Of a stretch of DNA of 64,000 nt, positions 18,040 to 26,990 are shown piece by piece. The number at the start of each line of letters is the position of its first letter. Position 1 is the first letter of the stretch. Below the pieces are notes generated by a model. It worked only from the letters and a program-made list of their open reading frames with translations. It had not been told where the DNA came from and ran no database searches. Source of the stretch: Williamsia maris (GTDB lineage Bacteria; Actinomycetota; Actinomycetes; Mycobacteriales; Mycobacteriaceae); assembly GCF_024171815.1 (NCBI RefSeq), contig NZ_JAMTCJ010000001.1:1357027-1421026 (forward strand), read 5' to 3'. The translations under genes were made by a program, and so were the position numbers.

Positions 18040-18792
18040 ATGGGCAGATTCCACCGGCACGACGACGGTGTCGAACACAGCCATGCCCACACCGACCACG
18101 GCGACATGTCGGGCTACGACACCGACACCGAACGCGTCGACGTGCTCGACGCGATCTTCGGTGAGAACGATCAGCGCGCCGACTTCAACCGCACCGCGTT
18201 CGACGCCGCCGGTGTGCGTGCGATCAACCTCATGAGTTCGCCGGGATCGGGCAAGACCACCGTCCTCGTCGCGACGCTGGAGGAGCTGGCCGAGGAGATC
18301 CGGTTCGGGATCATCGAGGGCGACATCGCCACCGACCTCGACGCCGCGAAACTCGCCGGGCGGGGCGCGCAGGTGTCGTTGCTCAACACCGAGGACGGTT
18401 TCGGCGGTGAATGCCACCTCGACGCACCGATGGTCAATCGCGCCCTGCAGGGCCTCGATCTCGACGCGCTCGATCTGGTGATCATCGAGAACGTGGGAAA
18501 CCTGGTGTGCCCGGCCGAGTTCGATGTCGGTGAGCACGCCAAGGCCATGGTCTGGTCGGTCACCGAGGGCGAGGACAAGCCCATGAAGTATCCGGTGATG
18601 TTCCGCAGCGTCGAGGTCGTGCTCATCAACAAGATCGACCTGATCCCTTACCTCGACATCGATCTCGACGACTACATCGTCGCGGTGCGCACCGCGAACC
18701 CGACGGCCCGGATCATCCCCGTCAGCGCGAAGACCGGCGAGGGGATGGCCGAGTGGTACGAGTGGCTGCGCGATCGGTTCCCGTCCGCCTGA
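18040..18792 (+). CDS. hypB: HypB-like nickel-insertion GTPase
   Basis: A 250-residue SIMIBI GTPase with an N-terminal His/Asp-rich metal-storage stretch (HRHDDGVEHSHAHTDHGD), the P-loop SSPGSGKTT, GDIATDLDA, the metal-switch region CPAEFDVGEH, NKIDLIPYLD for guanine recognition, and VSAKTGEGM. HypB delivers nickel during maturation of NiFe hydrogenase and, in some bacteria, urease. No hydrogenase, urease or hypA gene is in the window, and an amidase gene precedes it, so its client is unclear. ATG at 18040 follows GAGGAAGG. Confidence 0.92.
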   Translation: MGRFHRHDDGVEHSHAHTDHGDMSGYDTDTERVDVLDAIFGENDQRADFNRTAFDAAGVRAINLMSSPGSGKTTVLVATLEELAEEIRFGIIEGDIATDLDAAKLAGRGAQVSLLNTEDGFGGECHLDAPMVNRALQGLDLDALDLVIIENVGNLVCPAEFDVGEHAKAMVWSVTEGEDKPMKYPVMFRSVEVVLINKIDLIPYLDIDLDDYIVAVRTANPTARIIPVSAKTGEGMAEWYEWLRDRFPSA

Positions 18793-18799
18793 CATCGGT

Positions 18800-18835
18800 G
18801 GACAACTGCGTGATTGTCCCCAACCACCGCGGTTG
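18800..18835. terminator. Tandem small hairpins after hypB
   Basis: GGACAA/TTGTCC (18800-18805 with 18814-18819) and CAACC/GGTTG (18821-18825 with 18831-18835) lie just after the hypB stop. The remaining gap before 18913 holds an imperfect 18-base dyad centred on ACATGT (18845-18862). Confidence 0.4.
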
Positions 18836-18912
18836 TGTCCGATGTGTTCGACATGTCCGACATCGTCCTGCGACACTGACCAGATGTACGACACAGCAGG
18901 GGTGGGACTGCG

Positions 18913-20742
18913 GTGGCGACGGTGACGATTCCCTCGCCGCCGCCGGAGACGGTGAAGGTCGAGGGGGATCCGGGGGCAGCCGAGGCCATGGCCGCGCGCT
19001 TGACCAGTGCGGCGAGCGCGACCGAGGGGCAACAGGATTTCGCCACCGGTTCTGCCGTCTCCGGTGTCGGTGACGGCGGAGGAACGTGGTCAGGCCTCGG
19101 AGCGTCGGCATACCGCGGCGCGATCGCCCCGTTCGCCTCCGAGACGTCCACGGCCTACACCGGACTCACCCGTGGCGCCAAGGCGATGCGCGCCTACGGC
19201 GACGCACTGGTCGATCTGAAGAGGACACGTCAGGATCTGGATGAGCGGAGAGGTTCCCTGGCCCAGGCGATCTCCGTGTTCGCCGACGAGGTCCGCTCGT
19301 GGGAGGGCAAGGACATCCCCGCCGAGACACTCGCCGTCCTGCAGTCGCGCTCCTCCGATCTCCAGCGCGAGGTGCAGACCGTCACCGACGAGAACCAACG
19401 ATTGGCGAGCGCCACCGAGTCCAACGAGCGGTCGTTCGTCTCCGCACTCGGTTCCTACACGGGTGTGGCGGCCTCGGGCGCAACGATGGCGGCGAGTGGG
19501 TACGACCCGTCGACTCTCGTCCGGTCAGGGCTCGACAAGGTCGGTCGCGGAGCGCATCCGGAGGACATCGACGATCTCAGCCCCGAGCAGCGAGCGCAGT
19601 GGTGGGCCGCGTTGAACCCGGCCGAGCAGGAAGCAGCGATGCAGGAGTTCCCCGAGTACCTCGGTAACGGCCAGGGCCTACCGGCGTCGGTGCGCAACGA
19701 CGCGAACCTGCAGAATCTCGACCGGGACATCGCCCAGTCCGACGCCGTGATCGCGGGCGGCGCCCTCGCCGATCCCAGGCGTTACGTCGACGCGGAGAAG
19801 ACGTTGCGCAACGCCCGATCGGTGAAGTCGACGATCACGACGACGCAGGAGGACCGACCCGGCGTGCCGATCCAGTTGTACGGCTACGACGCGAACGCGT
19901 TCGGCGGGGACGGCAAGGCCATCGTGTCGATCGGCGATCTGGACACCGCGCGCGACGTCGCCTGGAACGTTCCCGGGATGACCACCGACATCTCCTCGAT
20001 CGAAGCCAACGTCGGTTCCGCCGGCACTCTCCACGATCAGGCGTCCAGGCTCCCCAACGGCTCGACCTCGTTGGCGTCGGTGGCGTGGATCGGGTACGAC
20101 GCACCCAGTGGAGCCGACATGGGAGCCGTCGCCGCACCGGGTGCCGCACGAGATGGCGGCAACCTGCTCGCCGCCGACATCCAGGGGTTCACCGCCGCTC
20201 GCGACCAGGCGGGGCTCGGCCAGGGATCCGGAGCGTCCGACCATCTCAACCTGAGTCTCATCGGTCACAGCTACGGCACACCGACGGTCGGGTGGGCCGG
20301 CGACGACGGTCGACTGTCCGCCGACGTCGACACCGTCACGCTGCTGGGGTCACCCGGTACCGGCGGCGTCACCGACGCAGAGGAGTTCGGCATCGGAGCA
20401 GAGAACGTCTACGTCGGTTCGGCCGCGAACGACTTCGTCGGACACCTCGGGAGTCCGAACAGCGTCAACGCGTTCGGGATGAGCGGCCTGGGATCCGACC
20501 CTGCCACCACGGCGTACGGCGCGGAGCGGTTCCGCGCCGAGGGCGGCGACACGACCGCGCTCATCGGCAACCACAACAGCTACTACCAGGAAGGGACCGA
20601 GTCGCTGAAGAATCTCGGCAAGATCGTCGCCGGGCACGGGGACGACATCTCCCACGAGAACCGACGGAGTCCGTTGGACGTCCTCGAAGGTGCCGTCACA
20701 CAGCAGGATCCAGCAGTGGAGTCCCGGGAGGACGGCAAATGA
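18913..20742 (+). CDS. Large protein with helical N-terminus and C-terminal alpha/beta hydrolase (DUF1023-like) domain
   Basis: The first 230 residues are mainly helical, Ala/Gly-rich and lack a signal peptide, resembling WXG100/LXG-type export modules. The C-terminal half has ADIQGFTAARDQ and the nucleophile motif IGHSYGT with Ser453, as in the actinobacterial DUF1023 hydrolase family (PF06259), and ends with a GNHNSYY segment that could supply the histidine. It is the first of four tightly linked genes ending in an EspC-like protein, so a type VII-exported enzyme is plausible but unproven. GTG at 18913. Confidence 0.78.
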   Translation: MATVTIPSPPPETVKVEGDPGAAEAMAARLTSAASATEGQQDFATGSAVSGVGDGGGTWSGLGASAYRGAIAPFASETSTAYTGLTRGAKAMRAYGDALVDLKRTRQDLDERRGSLAQAISVFADEVRSWEGKDIPAETLAVLQSRSSDLQREVQTVTDENQRLASATESNERSFVSALGSYTGVAASGATMAASGYDPSTLVRSGLDKVGRGAHPEDIDDLSPEQRAQWWAALNPAEQEAAMQEFPEYLGNGQGLPASVRNDANLQNLDRDIAQSDAVIAGGALADPRRYVDAEKTLRNARSVKSTITTTQEDRPGVPIQLYGYDANAFGGDGKAIVSIGDLDTARDVAWNVPGMTTDISSIEANVGSAGTLHDQASRLPNGSTSLASVAWIGYDAPSGADMGAVAAPGAARDGGNLLAADIQGFTAARDQAGLGQGSGASDHLNLSLIGHSYGTPTVGWAGDDGRLSADVDTVTLLGSPGTGGVTDAEEFGIGAENVYVGSAANDFVGHLGSPNSVNAFGMSGLGSDPATTAYGAERFRAEGGDTTALIGNHNSYYQEGTESLKNLGKIVAGHGDDISHENRRSPLDVLEGAVTQQDPAVESREDGK

Positions 20743-21335
20743 TGAATCAGCACCTGCCACGCAGACGAACGATCGTGATCGTCGCGGTGGTGGTCGCTGT
20801 CCTGGTTGTGGTGGCGAGCGCGATCTTCACCTCCAGCAAGGACGACGCACCGTTGCCGAACTCGACCGAGAAGGTCGGGAAGGACGACCCGCTGACCGCA
20901 GCGCAGGCCACCGAGGTCCGAAACGGGGCTCACACCCTCACCGTCGAGCTCGTGGACCGGATCACGTCCGACGGCCGGGACGTGGACCGGGACAGGTCCT
21001 ACGAAGCCTGGTCGGTGTGCACGGCCAAGCAGGAAGACCTGTTCGAGCCCACCTACAACGGCATCTACTACCACGCCACGGTGTTCGTGACCACATCTCG
21101 ACCCGTCTTCACCCCCGAAATCCGCACCCTGACAGGCGATGTCGGTGTCACCTGGAACTCCGACGACGACGAGAAGGGCACGCGCGGCATCTACACGGTG
21201 GAGGTTCCCGGCGGCGAGTCCCTGGGCGTGAACGTGGACAGTCCCTGCTACTTCCTACGGGACGCAGGGACGCAGGGGCGCGCCGAGGCGACGAAGAACG
21301 TGACCGGTTTTCTCCGTCAGGAGTGGCGGCGATGA
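20739..21335 (+). CDS. Single-pass membrane-anchored hypothetical protein
   Basis: A 198-residue protein with a basic N-terminus (QHLPRRR), one membrane helix (about 11-32) and an exported domain with two cysteines that could form a disulfide (Cys in WSVCTAKQ and Cys in DSPCYFLR). I do not recognise the family. Its ATGATG start overlaps the stop of the hydrolase gene, and its own stop overlaps the next start, so it belongs to the same translationally coupled cassette. Confidence 0.75.
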   Translation: MMNQHLPRRRTIVIVAVVVAVLVVVASAIFTSSKDDAPLPNSTEKVGKDDPLTAAQATEVRNGAHTLTVELVDRITSDGRDVDRDRSYEAWSVCTAKQEDLFEPTYNGIYYHATVFVTTSRPVFTPEIRTLTGDVGVTWNSDDDEKGTRGIYTVEVPGGESLGVNVDSPCYFLRDAGTQGRAEATKNVTGFLRQEWRR

Positions 21336-21907
21336 CCGCGGGCGACGACGATGCCGCCTTCGTCGACGCACTGCTGCGCCAGACACAGCAGGTGCTCGGC
21401 GACTCGCGGATCCACTACGTCCGGGTGCACCACGCCGGTCCCCCACCGACAGCCGAGGCGGGCGGGTCGATTCCGGATCCGGAGTCGGGTGCGACGTCAG
21501 CCGGTGCGCACGCGGCGTGGGTCCAGACATCGGAGCTCGCCGCCGTGCTCGGCGAACTGTGGGCGCACGCCTGGCTGCCCGATCCGCCGACCGTGGTGGG
21601 CGTCCGGTACGTCGACACCTCCGGGCACCTCCGTGCCGAGGTCACCGCGCACTCGCCGTCCGCGGTATCGGCCGCGGTCGCCACCGCGCTGGACCGGTTG
21701 CTCGTGCGGGGGTTCCTCCCGGACGACGACGCGTCGACTCCCACCGTCGTCCGCGCGCGCCGCGGTGACCACGACCTCGTCGTCGACTCGAGCGGGACCG
21801 GGGTGTCGATCACACTCTCCACGGATCTCGACGTCGACGAGAGCACCACGCTCGATGCCCTGACCGAACTCCCGACCCAGCTGTCGCTGACCTCAGACGG
21901 TCGATAG
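21332..21907 (+). CDS. Hypothetical protein of the putative secretion cassette
   Basis: A 191-residue soluble protein without signal peptide or membrane segment. It has an Ala-rich middle (ELAAVLGELWAHAWLPD) and strand-rich C-terminus (DLVVDSSGTGVSITLSTDLDVDE). Similar two-layer proteins occur beside actinobacterial type VII substrates and may act as chaperones or immunity proteins, but that is inference from position. It overlaps the upstream gene by 4 bp (ATGA). Confidence 0.7.
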   Translation: MTAGDDDAAFVDALLRQTQQVLGDSRIHYVRVHHAGPPPTAEAGGSIPDPESGATSAGAHAAWVQTSELAAVLGELWAHAWLPDPPTVVGVRYVDTSGHLRAEVTAHSPSAVSAAVATALDRLLVRGFLPDDDASTPTVVRARRGDHDLVVDSSGTGVSITLSTDLDVDESTTLDALTELPTQLSLTSDGR

Positions 21908-21917
21908 GAACCTGACC

Positions 21918-22214
21918 ATGCAGATCGACAGACCACGTGTGAACGCGATCGCGACACGGTGGGACGAATGCCACTCGGCGCTGACCGAGACCGCGAGAAC
22001 AGTCGGCGACTCCAGCGGCGACTGGGCCCCGACGGTCCGCGGCGCCGTCACCGCGTTCGCCGACTCGTGGGGACGCGACCTCGCGCAACTCGCCGCGGAA
22101 GCGGCGACGACACAGCAGATCCTCGACACCGCGGCCGCGAACTACGCGATGACCGACGAGGAGGCCGCGGAGAGGATGCGGCAGGTCCAGAAGTCGGTGG
22201 CGCCATCGCGGTGA
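21918..22214 (+). CDS. Small EspC-like type VII secretion substrate candidate
   Basis: A 98-residue all-helical protein with no signal peptide. It has a Trp-containing turn (SSGDWAPTV) between two helices and a C-terminal Tyr76-Ala-Met-Thr-Asp80, which fits the YxxxD/E general export signal of type VII substrates of the EspC/DUF2580 kind. The strict WXG motif is absent. It starts 10 bases after the upstream stop and closes the cassette. Confidence 0.72.
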   Translation: MQIDRPRVNAIATRWDECHSALTETARTVGDSSGDWAPTVRGAVTAFADSWGRDLAQLAAEAATTQQILDTAAANYAMTDEEAAERMRQVQKSVAPSR

Positions 22215-22240
22215 CGACCGGCGACAGTAGGGTCGGCGAC

Positions 22241-23113
22241 ATGACTGCTCCCCTGCGTGTGGCCGTGATCGGTGCCGGCCCGTGGGCCCGCGAGACCCAC
22301 ATCCCCGCGCTGTCGGCACATCCCGGCGTCGAGCTGGTCGGTGTGTGGACCCGGCGACCGGAGGCAGCCGAGGACCTGCCGGTGCCCCGCTTCGACAGCG
22401 TCGAGGCCATGTTCGACGGGTGCGACGCGGTGTCGTTCGCGGTGCCGCCGGAGGTACAGGCACCCCTGGCGGTCACGGCTGCCCAGGCCGGTAAGCACGT
22501 GATCCTCGACAAGCCCATCGCCGACACGGTCGAGGCCGCGGAGGCGATCGTCGCCGCCGTGCACGCCGCCGACGTGCGGTCCATCGTCACGTTCACCCGC
22601 CGGTACGCACCGGAGACCCGCGCGTTCGTGGCCGCGGCGCAGGCGGGTGAGTACGCAGGCGGTCTGGGTCGATGGATCTCGGGCGCTCTTCTCGGCGGCC
22701 GCTATTCGTCGTCGCAGTGGCGTCGGGACGGCGGCGCGCTGCTCGACGTCGGCCCGCACGTCATCGATCTGCTCGACGCTGCGCTGGGTCCGATCACCGA
22801 GGTGATCGACGCTCGACTCATCGCCGCCGACGATCTGTGGCACCTCACCCTCGGACACGCCGACGGTGCGACCTCGACGGCGCAACTGTCGCTTCGCGTC
22901 CCGGCTCAACCCACCGTCACCGAGTTCTCGGTGCACGGTCACGACGGGGTCGTGACCCTCACCGACCGCACGACAGGCTCGGTCGAGTGCTTCACGACTC
23001 TCGTCGACGAATTCCGTACGGCCATCGCGACATCGACCGACCATCCACTGGACGCCGCCCGTGGACTGCACATCCAGCGGATCATCGGCGAGGTCCAGAG
23101 CCGCGTCACATAG
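22241..23113 (+). CDS. Gfo/Idh/MocA-family oxidoreductase
   Basis: A 290-residue protein with an N-terminal Rossmann domain (VAVIGAGPWARETHIPAL), the conserved lysine motif DKPIADT in place of the usual EKP, and the C-terminal substrate domain (RDGGALLDVGPHVIDLLDAAL with the catalytic-type histidine). It is probably an NAD(P)-dependent sugar or polyol dehydrogenase. It starts 26 bases after the EspC-like gene, but its function has no obvious tie to that cassette. Confidence 0.87.
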   Translation: MTAPLRVAVIGAGPWARETHIPALSAHPGVELVGVWTRRPEAAEDLPVPRFDSVEAMFDGCDAVSFAVPPEVQAPLAVTAAQAGKHVILDKPIADTVEAAEAIVAAVHAADVRSIVTFTRRYAPETRAFVAAAQAGEYAGGLGRWISGALLGGRYSSSQWRRDGGALLDVGPHVIDLLDAALGPITEVIDARLIAADDLWHLTLGHADGATSTAQLSLRVPAQPTVTEFSVHGHDGVVTLTDRTTGSVECFTTLVDEFRTAIATSTDHPLDAARGLHIQRIIGEVQSRVT

Positions 23114-23130
23114 GTCGGGTAGCCGACGAG

Positions 23131-23172
23131 GCAGCGCCGGCGACGGTCGGGAGAGACCATCGCCGGCGCTGC
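23131..23172. terminator. Bidirectional hairpin terminator
   Basis: An 18-bp stem (23131-23148 with 23155-23172) with one wobble pair and a 6-base loop lies between the convergent oxidoreductase and secreted-protein genes. Confidence 0.7.
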
Positions 23173-23186
23173 GTGCACCTCGTGCG

Positions 23187-23486
23187 TCAGCGACGCGCGA
23201 GTACGACGTGCACGAACGTGCGGTCGTAGGTGAAGCCCCACGCGCGGTGCGCGGCGTCGTAACGCGGGGTCACCCGGTGGCCGCGGTAGGTGAAGGGCCG
23301 GTAGTCGGGCCGGGAGATGGTGATCTGACGCTGCTGCTGCGGCTGCTGTGCGCGGGGTTGGGTCTGGAACGAATGCCCCTGCTGCGGTGCGGCGGACGCG
23401 GTGCCTGCGCTGACGCCCAGCCCCAGCAGTGCGGCTCCGACGAACCCTGCGGCCATGGTCGAGGTGGCAACCTTCTTGATGTTCAC
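23187..23486 (-). CDS. Small secreted protein
   Basis: A 99-residue protein with a clear Sec signal peptide (basic MNIKK, hydrophobic core, ASA-AP cleavage site near residue 33), a Gln-rich linker with repeated QPQQQ-like sequence, and a C-terminal domain with aromatic and basic residues (DYRPFTYRGHRVTPRYD, HRAWGFTYDRTFVHVVL). The family is not recognised. The GTG start at 23486 has a strong AGGAG site. About 150 bases of untranslated region separate it from the divergent metallo-beta-lactamase gene. Confidence 0.8.
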   Translation of the reverse strand: MNIKKVATSTMAAGFVGAALLGLGVSAGTASAAPQQGHSFQTQPRAQQPQQQRQITISRPDYRPFTYRGHRVTPRYDAAHRAWGFTYDRTFVHVVLARR

Positions 23487-23637
23487 GTCTACTCCTGTTT
23501 CTCCGGCCGGTACGAGAACCCCGGCAGCGAAATACGCTTCCGCTGAGGAGAAAACTAGGAGTCCGAGCTGTCAGCAGCGTGGCTGCGAGCTGCCAGATCC
23601 CTGTCAGCGCGGCGGCCGCGACGGTAGCGTGTGGACC

Positions 23638-24492
23638 ATGACTGCACCGAAGCATCCCGCGTACGAGACGCTGCGCACGGTCACCCCGTTCGCATCCGTC
23701 GTGCTCTGCAACAACCCGGGGATGATGGAACTCGATGGCACCAACACCTGGGTTCTGCGTGCACCCGGGCACGCCGATTGCGTCGTCGTCGACCCGGGGC
23801 CCAAGGGACACAAGAAGCATCTGCGGACGGTGGCCGAGCAGGGTCGCGTGGTGCTGACGCTTATCACCCACCGCCACGCCGACCACACCGACGGCATCAA
23901 GAAGTTCCACGCGCTCACCGGGTCCCCTGTGCGGGCGCTGACCGCGAAGTTCTGCCGAGACGCCGATCCGCTCACCGACCGCGAGGTGATCGTCGCCGCC
24001 GGACTGCGGATCACGGTGTTGCGCACGCCGGGTCACACCGCGGACTCGGTCAGCTTCCTCGTCGAGCACCTGGCGAAGGGCGACCCGGCCAACACCTCCG
24101 GGGTCGAGCCGGCTCGTGTCATCGGGCGCGCGATGTGCACCGGCGACACCATCCTGGGAAGCGGCACAACCGTTCTCGACCCGTCCGACGGCGGACTCCG
24201 CGACTACATGAACTCACTCAACCGGTTGATCGTCGAGGGTGAGGGGTGCGCACTGCTGCCCGGTCACGGTCCCGACCACGCAGACCTGATCCCGGTGGCC
24301 CGCTTCTACAAGACCCATCGTGAGGAACGGATCGACCAGATCCGCGCCGCCCTCGCCGACCTGAACCTGACTGCGGCACAGGCAAAGCCGATGAAGATCG
24401 TCAAGAGGGTCTACTCCGACGTCGACAAGAAGCTGTGGCCCGCCGCGCGAATGTCGGTCAAGGCCCAGCTGACCTATCTGCAGGAGGTCTGA
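23638..24492 (+). CDS. Metallo-beta-lactamase-fold hydrolase
   Basis: The metal-binding motif THRHADH, a later histidine in LRTPGHTADS, the metal-bridging aspartate in CTGDTILG and the final histidine in LLPGHGP define a two-metal MBL-fold enzyme of 284 residues. A C-terminal helical region resembles LACTB2-like proteins. It corresponds by position to Rv3677c near crp. The substrate is unknown; nuclease and thioesterase activities both occur in relatives. Confidence 0.88.
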   Translation: MTAPKHPAYETLRTVTPFASVVLCNNPGMMELDGTNTWVLRAPGHADCVVVDPGPKGHKKHLRTVAEQGRVVLTLITHRHADHTDGIKKFHALTGSPVRALTAKFCRDADPLTDREVIVAAGLRITVLRTPGHTADSVSFLVEHLAKGDPANTSGVEPARVIGRAMCTGDTILGSGTTVLDPSDGGLRDYMNSLNRLIVEGEGCALLPGHGPDHADLIPVARFYKTHREERIDQIRAALADLNLTAAQAKPMKIVKRVYSDVDKKLWPAARMSVKAQLTYLQEV

Positions 24493-24499
24493 GCCGGCG

Positions 24500-25126
24500 A
24501 TGACCGCACCCCACTGGACCGAGTACGCGTGGGTGGACGACGCCGATGTGGGTGTGGAACTCGCCGTCTGCTGCCTTTCCGTCGCCACCAAGATCACGGT
24601 CGACGAGATCATCGGACTGCTCCCGTCGGAGCACGAGAGCTTCTCGGCGTCGCACGATGACCTGGACGACCGCATGATGGAGCAGCGGGACATGCACCTG
24701 GTCGGACTTCTGCAAGTAGGTGACGCGGTCGTCCTCTTCGAGCCCAACGGGTACATGGGACAGGAGCTCGACGTCATGGGGCCCGTGTCCATGGGGCGTG
24801 ACGTGGCCAGCTACTACTACGGCGGCCATGGGGTGTCGGGGTTCAGGTGGTACTCGAACGGGGAACTGCGGGCCGACTTCGAACCGGCACAAGCCATCGG
24901 GCGTGACGACCCGGAGATCCCCCGCGCGCTCATCGCGGCAACCGAGGAGATCGGCGGCTTCTGGTTGTTCGACGGAGAGCCCGACGATCTCCCGGACCCC
25001 GATTGGGACTCACTGCATACGATCGAGGGATCACTTGCGTTGTGCGAGTGGGTCACCGGAGTCCGTGTGACGAAAGAACTGCTACGGGACTCCACCTACC
25101 AGGGTTGGGCCACCCCGGCCCCCTAG
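24500..25126 (+). CDS. DUF6461-like hypothetical protein
   Basis: A 208-residue soluble protein with a pattern shared with the N-terminal half of the gene at 57258: an early aromatic-rich WTEYAWVDD, a central GDAVVLFEPNG, the segment GFRWYSNGELRADFEP, and a C-terminal EGSLALCEWVTGVRVTKELL. The pattern matches actinobacterial DUF6461 proteins as I recall them; function unknown. It follows the MBL-fold gene by 7 bases, so co-transcription is likely. Confidence 0.78.
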   Translation: MTAPHWTEYAWVDDADVGVELAVCCLSVATKITVDEIIGLLPSEHESFSASHDDLDDRMMEQRDMHLVGLLQVGDAVVLFEPNGYMGQELDVMGPVSMGRDVASYYYGGHGVSGFRWYSNGELRADFEPAQAIGRDDPEIPRALIAATEEIGGFWLFDGEPDDLPDPDWDSLHTIEGSLALCEWVTGVRVTKELLRDSTYQGWATPAP

Positions 25127-25131
25127 CGACG

Positions 25132-25162
25132 GGCCGCGAACGCGCGCCGGTCGTTCGCGGCC
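25132..25162. terminator. Hairpin terminator between convergent genes
   Basis: A perfect 11-bp stem GGCCGCGAACG/CGTTCGCGGCC (25132-25142 with 25152-25162) with a 9-base loop lies between the DUF6461-like gene and the convergent RidA gene. Confidence 0.75.
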
Positions 25163-25182
25163 GCCGATCAACGGACCGACGT

Positions 25183-25665
25183 TCAGCCGACCTCGACGAT
25201 CATCTCGACCTCGACGGGCGAACCCAGCGGCAACTCGGCGACGCCTACCGCCGACCGTGCGTGATGCCCGGCCTCGCCGAAGATCTCACCGACGAGGTCG
25301 GACGCGCCGTTGATCACGGCGGGTTGCCCGGTGAAACCGGGTGCGGAGGCGACGAATCCGACGAGCTTGACGACACGGACGAGCGAGTCGATGCCCACCA
25401 GACCGTTGACCGCGGCCAGCGCGTTCAGCGCGCACAGGCGTGCGGCCTCATGGGCCTGCTCGGGTTTGATGACGCCTTCGGCGCCCTCGGAGACCTTGCC
25501 GTGGAACGTCAGCTCACCGTCGACCATCGGGAGCTGGCCCGAGGTGTAGACCATGTTGCCGCTGCGCACCGCCGGGTAGTAGACCCCGAGCGGTGCGACC
25601 ACCTTGGGCAGTTCGATTCCGAGATCGGCCAGTCGCTGCGTCCACGACTGCTGCGCATCGGACAT
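25183..25665 (-). CDS. RidA/YjgF-family protein
   Basis: A 160-residue RidA-like protein (AVRSGNMVYTSGQLPM, then AARLCALNALAAV and a C-terminal RSAVGVAELPLGSPVEVEMIVEV). Family members hydrolyse reactive enamine/imine intermediates or bind related molecules; the key arginine of RidA appears in the HHARSAVGV region. It follows the DUF4177 gene by 5 bases and matches the Rv3678c position. Confidence 0.9.
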   Translation of the reverse strand: MSDAQQSWTQRLADLGIELPKVVAPLGVYYPAVRSGNMVYTSGQLPMVDGELTFHGKVSEGAEGVIKPEQAHEAARLCALNALAAVNGLVGIDSLVRVVKLVGFVASAPGFTGQPAVINGASDLVGEIFGEAGHHARSAVGVAELPLGSPVEVEMIVEVG

Positions 25666-25670
25666 CGCGA

Positions 25671-25835
25671 TCAGCCCTTCGCGCGCTTGAGGTAGGCGAC
25701 GTGCTGCTCACCGGTGGGGCCGGGCAGGACGCTGACCAACTCCCATCCATCGACCCCCCAGGTGTCGAGGATTTGCTTGGTGGCGTGGGTCAGCAGCGGC
25801 ACGGTGGCGTATTCCCACGCAGTCAGTTCACTCAT
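25671..25835 (-). CDS. Small DUF4177-like protein
   Basis: A 54-residue protein beginning MSELTAWEYATVPLLTH and containing LDTWGVDGWELVSVLPGP, the conserved GWELV core of DUF4177 proteins. It is too short for many gene finders but is conserved next to ridA in mycobacteria (Rv3678A). Its stop is 5 bases before the RidA start. The function is unknown. Confidence 0.82.
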   Translation of the reverse strand: MSELTAWEYATVPLLTHATKQILDTWGVDGWELVSVLPGPTGEQHVAYLKRAKG

Positions 25836-25955
25836 GGGCTCACCCTATCGGGGTGTGACGGACACATCGAGGCCCCGGCGAAAGGTCATCGACGTCACTC
25901 ACCTCGCTACGCCGATCGCGGGGGTTCGCGGTGCGCTCGCCGATACAGTCGACAG

Positions 25956-26990
25956 GTGTCATCACAACCGCTTTCCGATCTACCGGGCGCCGGCCTCGCG
26001 CCTGCCGGCTGGCCCGACTCCGCGCGAACCGCGCGTCTGCATTTCGTCTCGGGCAAGGGCGGAACCGGCAAGACCACGGTCGCCGCGGCGCTCGCTCTGA
26101 CGTTGGCCGGCGAGGGCAAGAAGGTCCTGCTCATCGAATGCGAGGGCCGTCAGGGCATCGCGCAGCTCTTCGACATCCCGCCGCTGCCGCCGACGGAGAC
26201 CAGGGTCGCCACCGCGCAGGGCGGCGGTCAGGTCAGTGCGCTGGCCATCGACATCGAGCACGCGCTGCTCGAATACCTCGACATGTTCTACAACCTCGGG
26301 TTCGCCGGTCGCGCGATGCGCCGCATCGGTGCCATCGACTTCGTGACCACGGTCGCCCCCGGCCTCCGTGACGTGCTGCTCACCGGCAAGATCAAGGAGT
26401 GCGTCGTCCGCACCGACAAGGCCGGCGCGCAGGTGTACGACGCGGTCGTCGTCGACGCGCCGCCGACGGGCCGCATCGGCAACTTCCTCGACGTCACCTC
26501 GGCGATGTCGGATCTGACCAAGACCGGCCCCATCCGTAACCAGAGCGACGGCGTGGTGAAGCTGTTGCACTCGGAGCTCACGGTCGTCCACCTGGTGACG
26601 CTGCTCGAGGCGATGCCGATCCAGGAGACCATCGAGGCCGTCACCGATCTGCGGGACAAGAAGATGCGGGTGGGTGCGCTGATCATCAACCGGGTCGCGC
26701 CACCGCATCTGAGCGAGGCCGCGGTCGACGACGCGGCCGAGGGCGTCATCGACGCCGCCACGATCGCCGAACACCTGTCGTCGGCCGGGATGACGGTGTC
26801 CGACGCCGACCTGCAGGGACTGCTGACCGAGACGATCGAGCACGCGTCGCGGGTCCAGGCGCAGCAGGTGGCCAAGGCCGAACTCGACGAGGTGGACGTC
26901 TCCACCATCGAGATCCCGTCGTACGACGACGGGGTCGACCTCGGCGGGGTCTATGAGATCTCCGCCCTCTTGGAACGGGCGGGTGCGTGA
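25956..26990 (+). CDS. ArsA-like anion-transporting ATPase, first of two
   Basis: The deviant Walker A motif [16 protein letters not shown] and a switch aspartate in [10 protein letters not shown] identify a SIMIBI-class ArsA/GET3-like ATPase of 344 residues. The two adjacent genes correspond to Rv3679 and Rv3680, which are described as a pair that works together in envelope or export-related stress. GTG at 25956 is preferred because residues upstream are unlike the family. The next gene overlaps its stop. Confidence 0.9.
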   Translation: MSSQPLSDLPGAGLAPAGWPDSARTARLHFVSGKGGTGKTTVAAALALTLAGEGKKVLLIECEGRQGIAQLFDIPPLPPTETRVATAQGGGQVSALAIDIEHALLEYLDMFYNLGFAGRAMRRIGAIDFVTTVAPGLRDVLLTGKIKECVVRTDKAGAQVYDAVVVDAPPTGRIGNFLDVTSAMSDLTKTGPIRNQSDGVVKLLHSELTVVHLVTLLEAMPIQETIEAVTDLRDKKMRVGALIINRVAPPHLSEAAVDDAAEGVIDAATIAEHLSSAGMTVSDADLQGLLTETIEHASRVQAQQVAKAELDEVDVSTIEIPSYDDGVDLGGVYEISALLERAGA

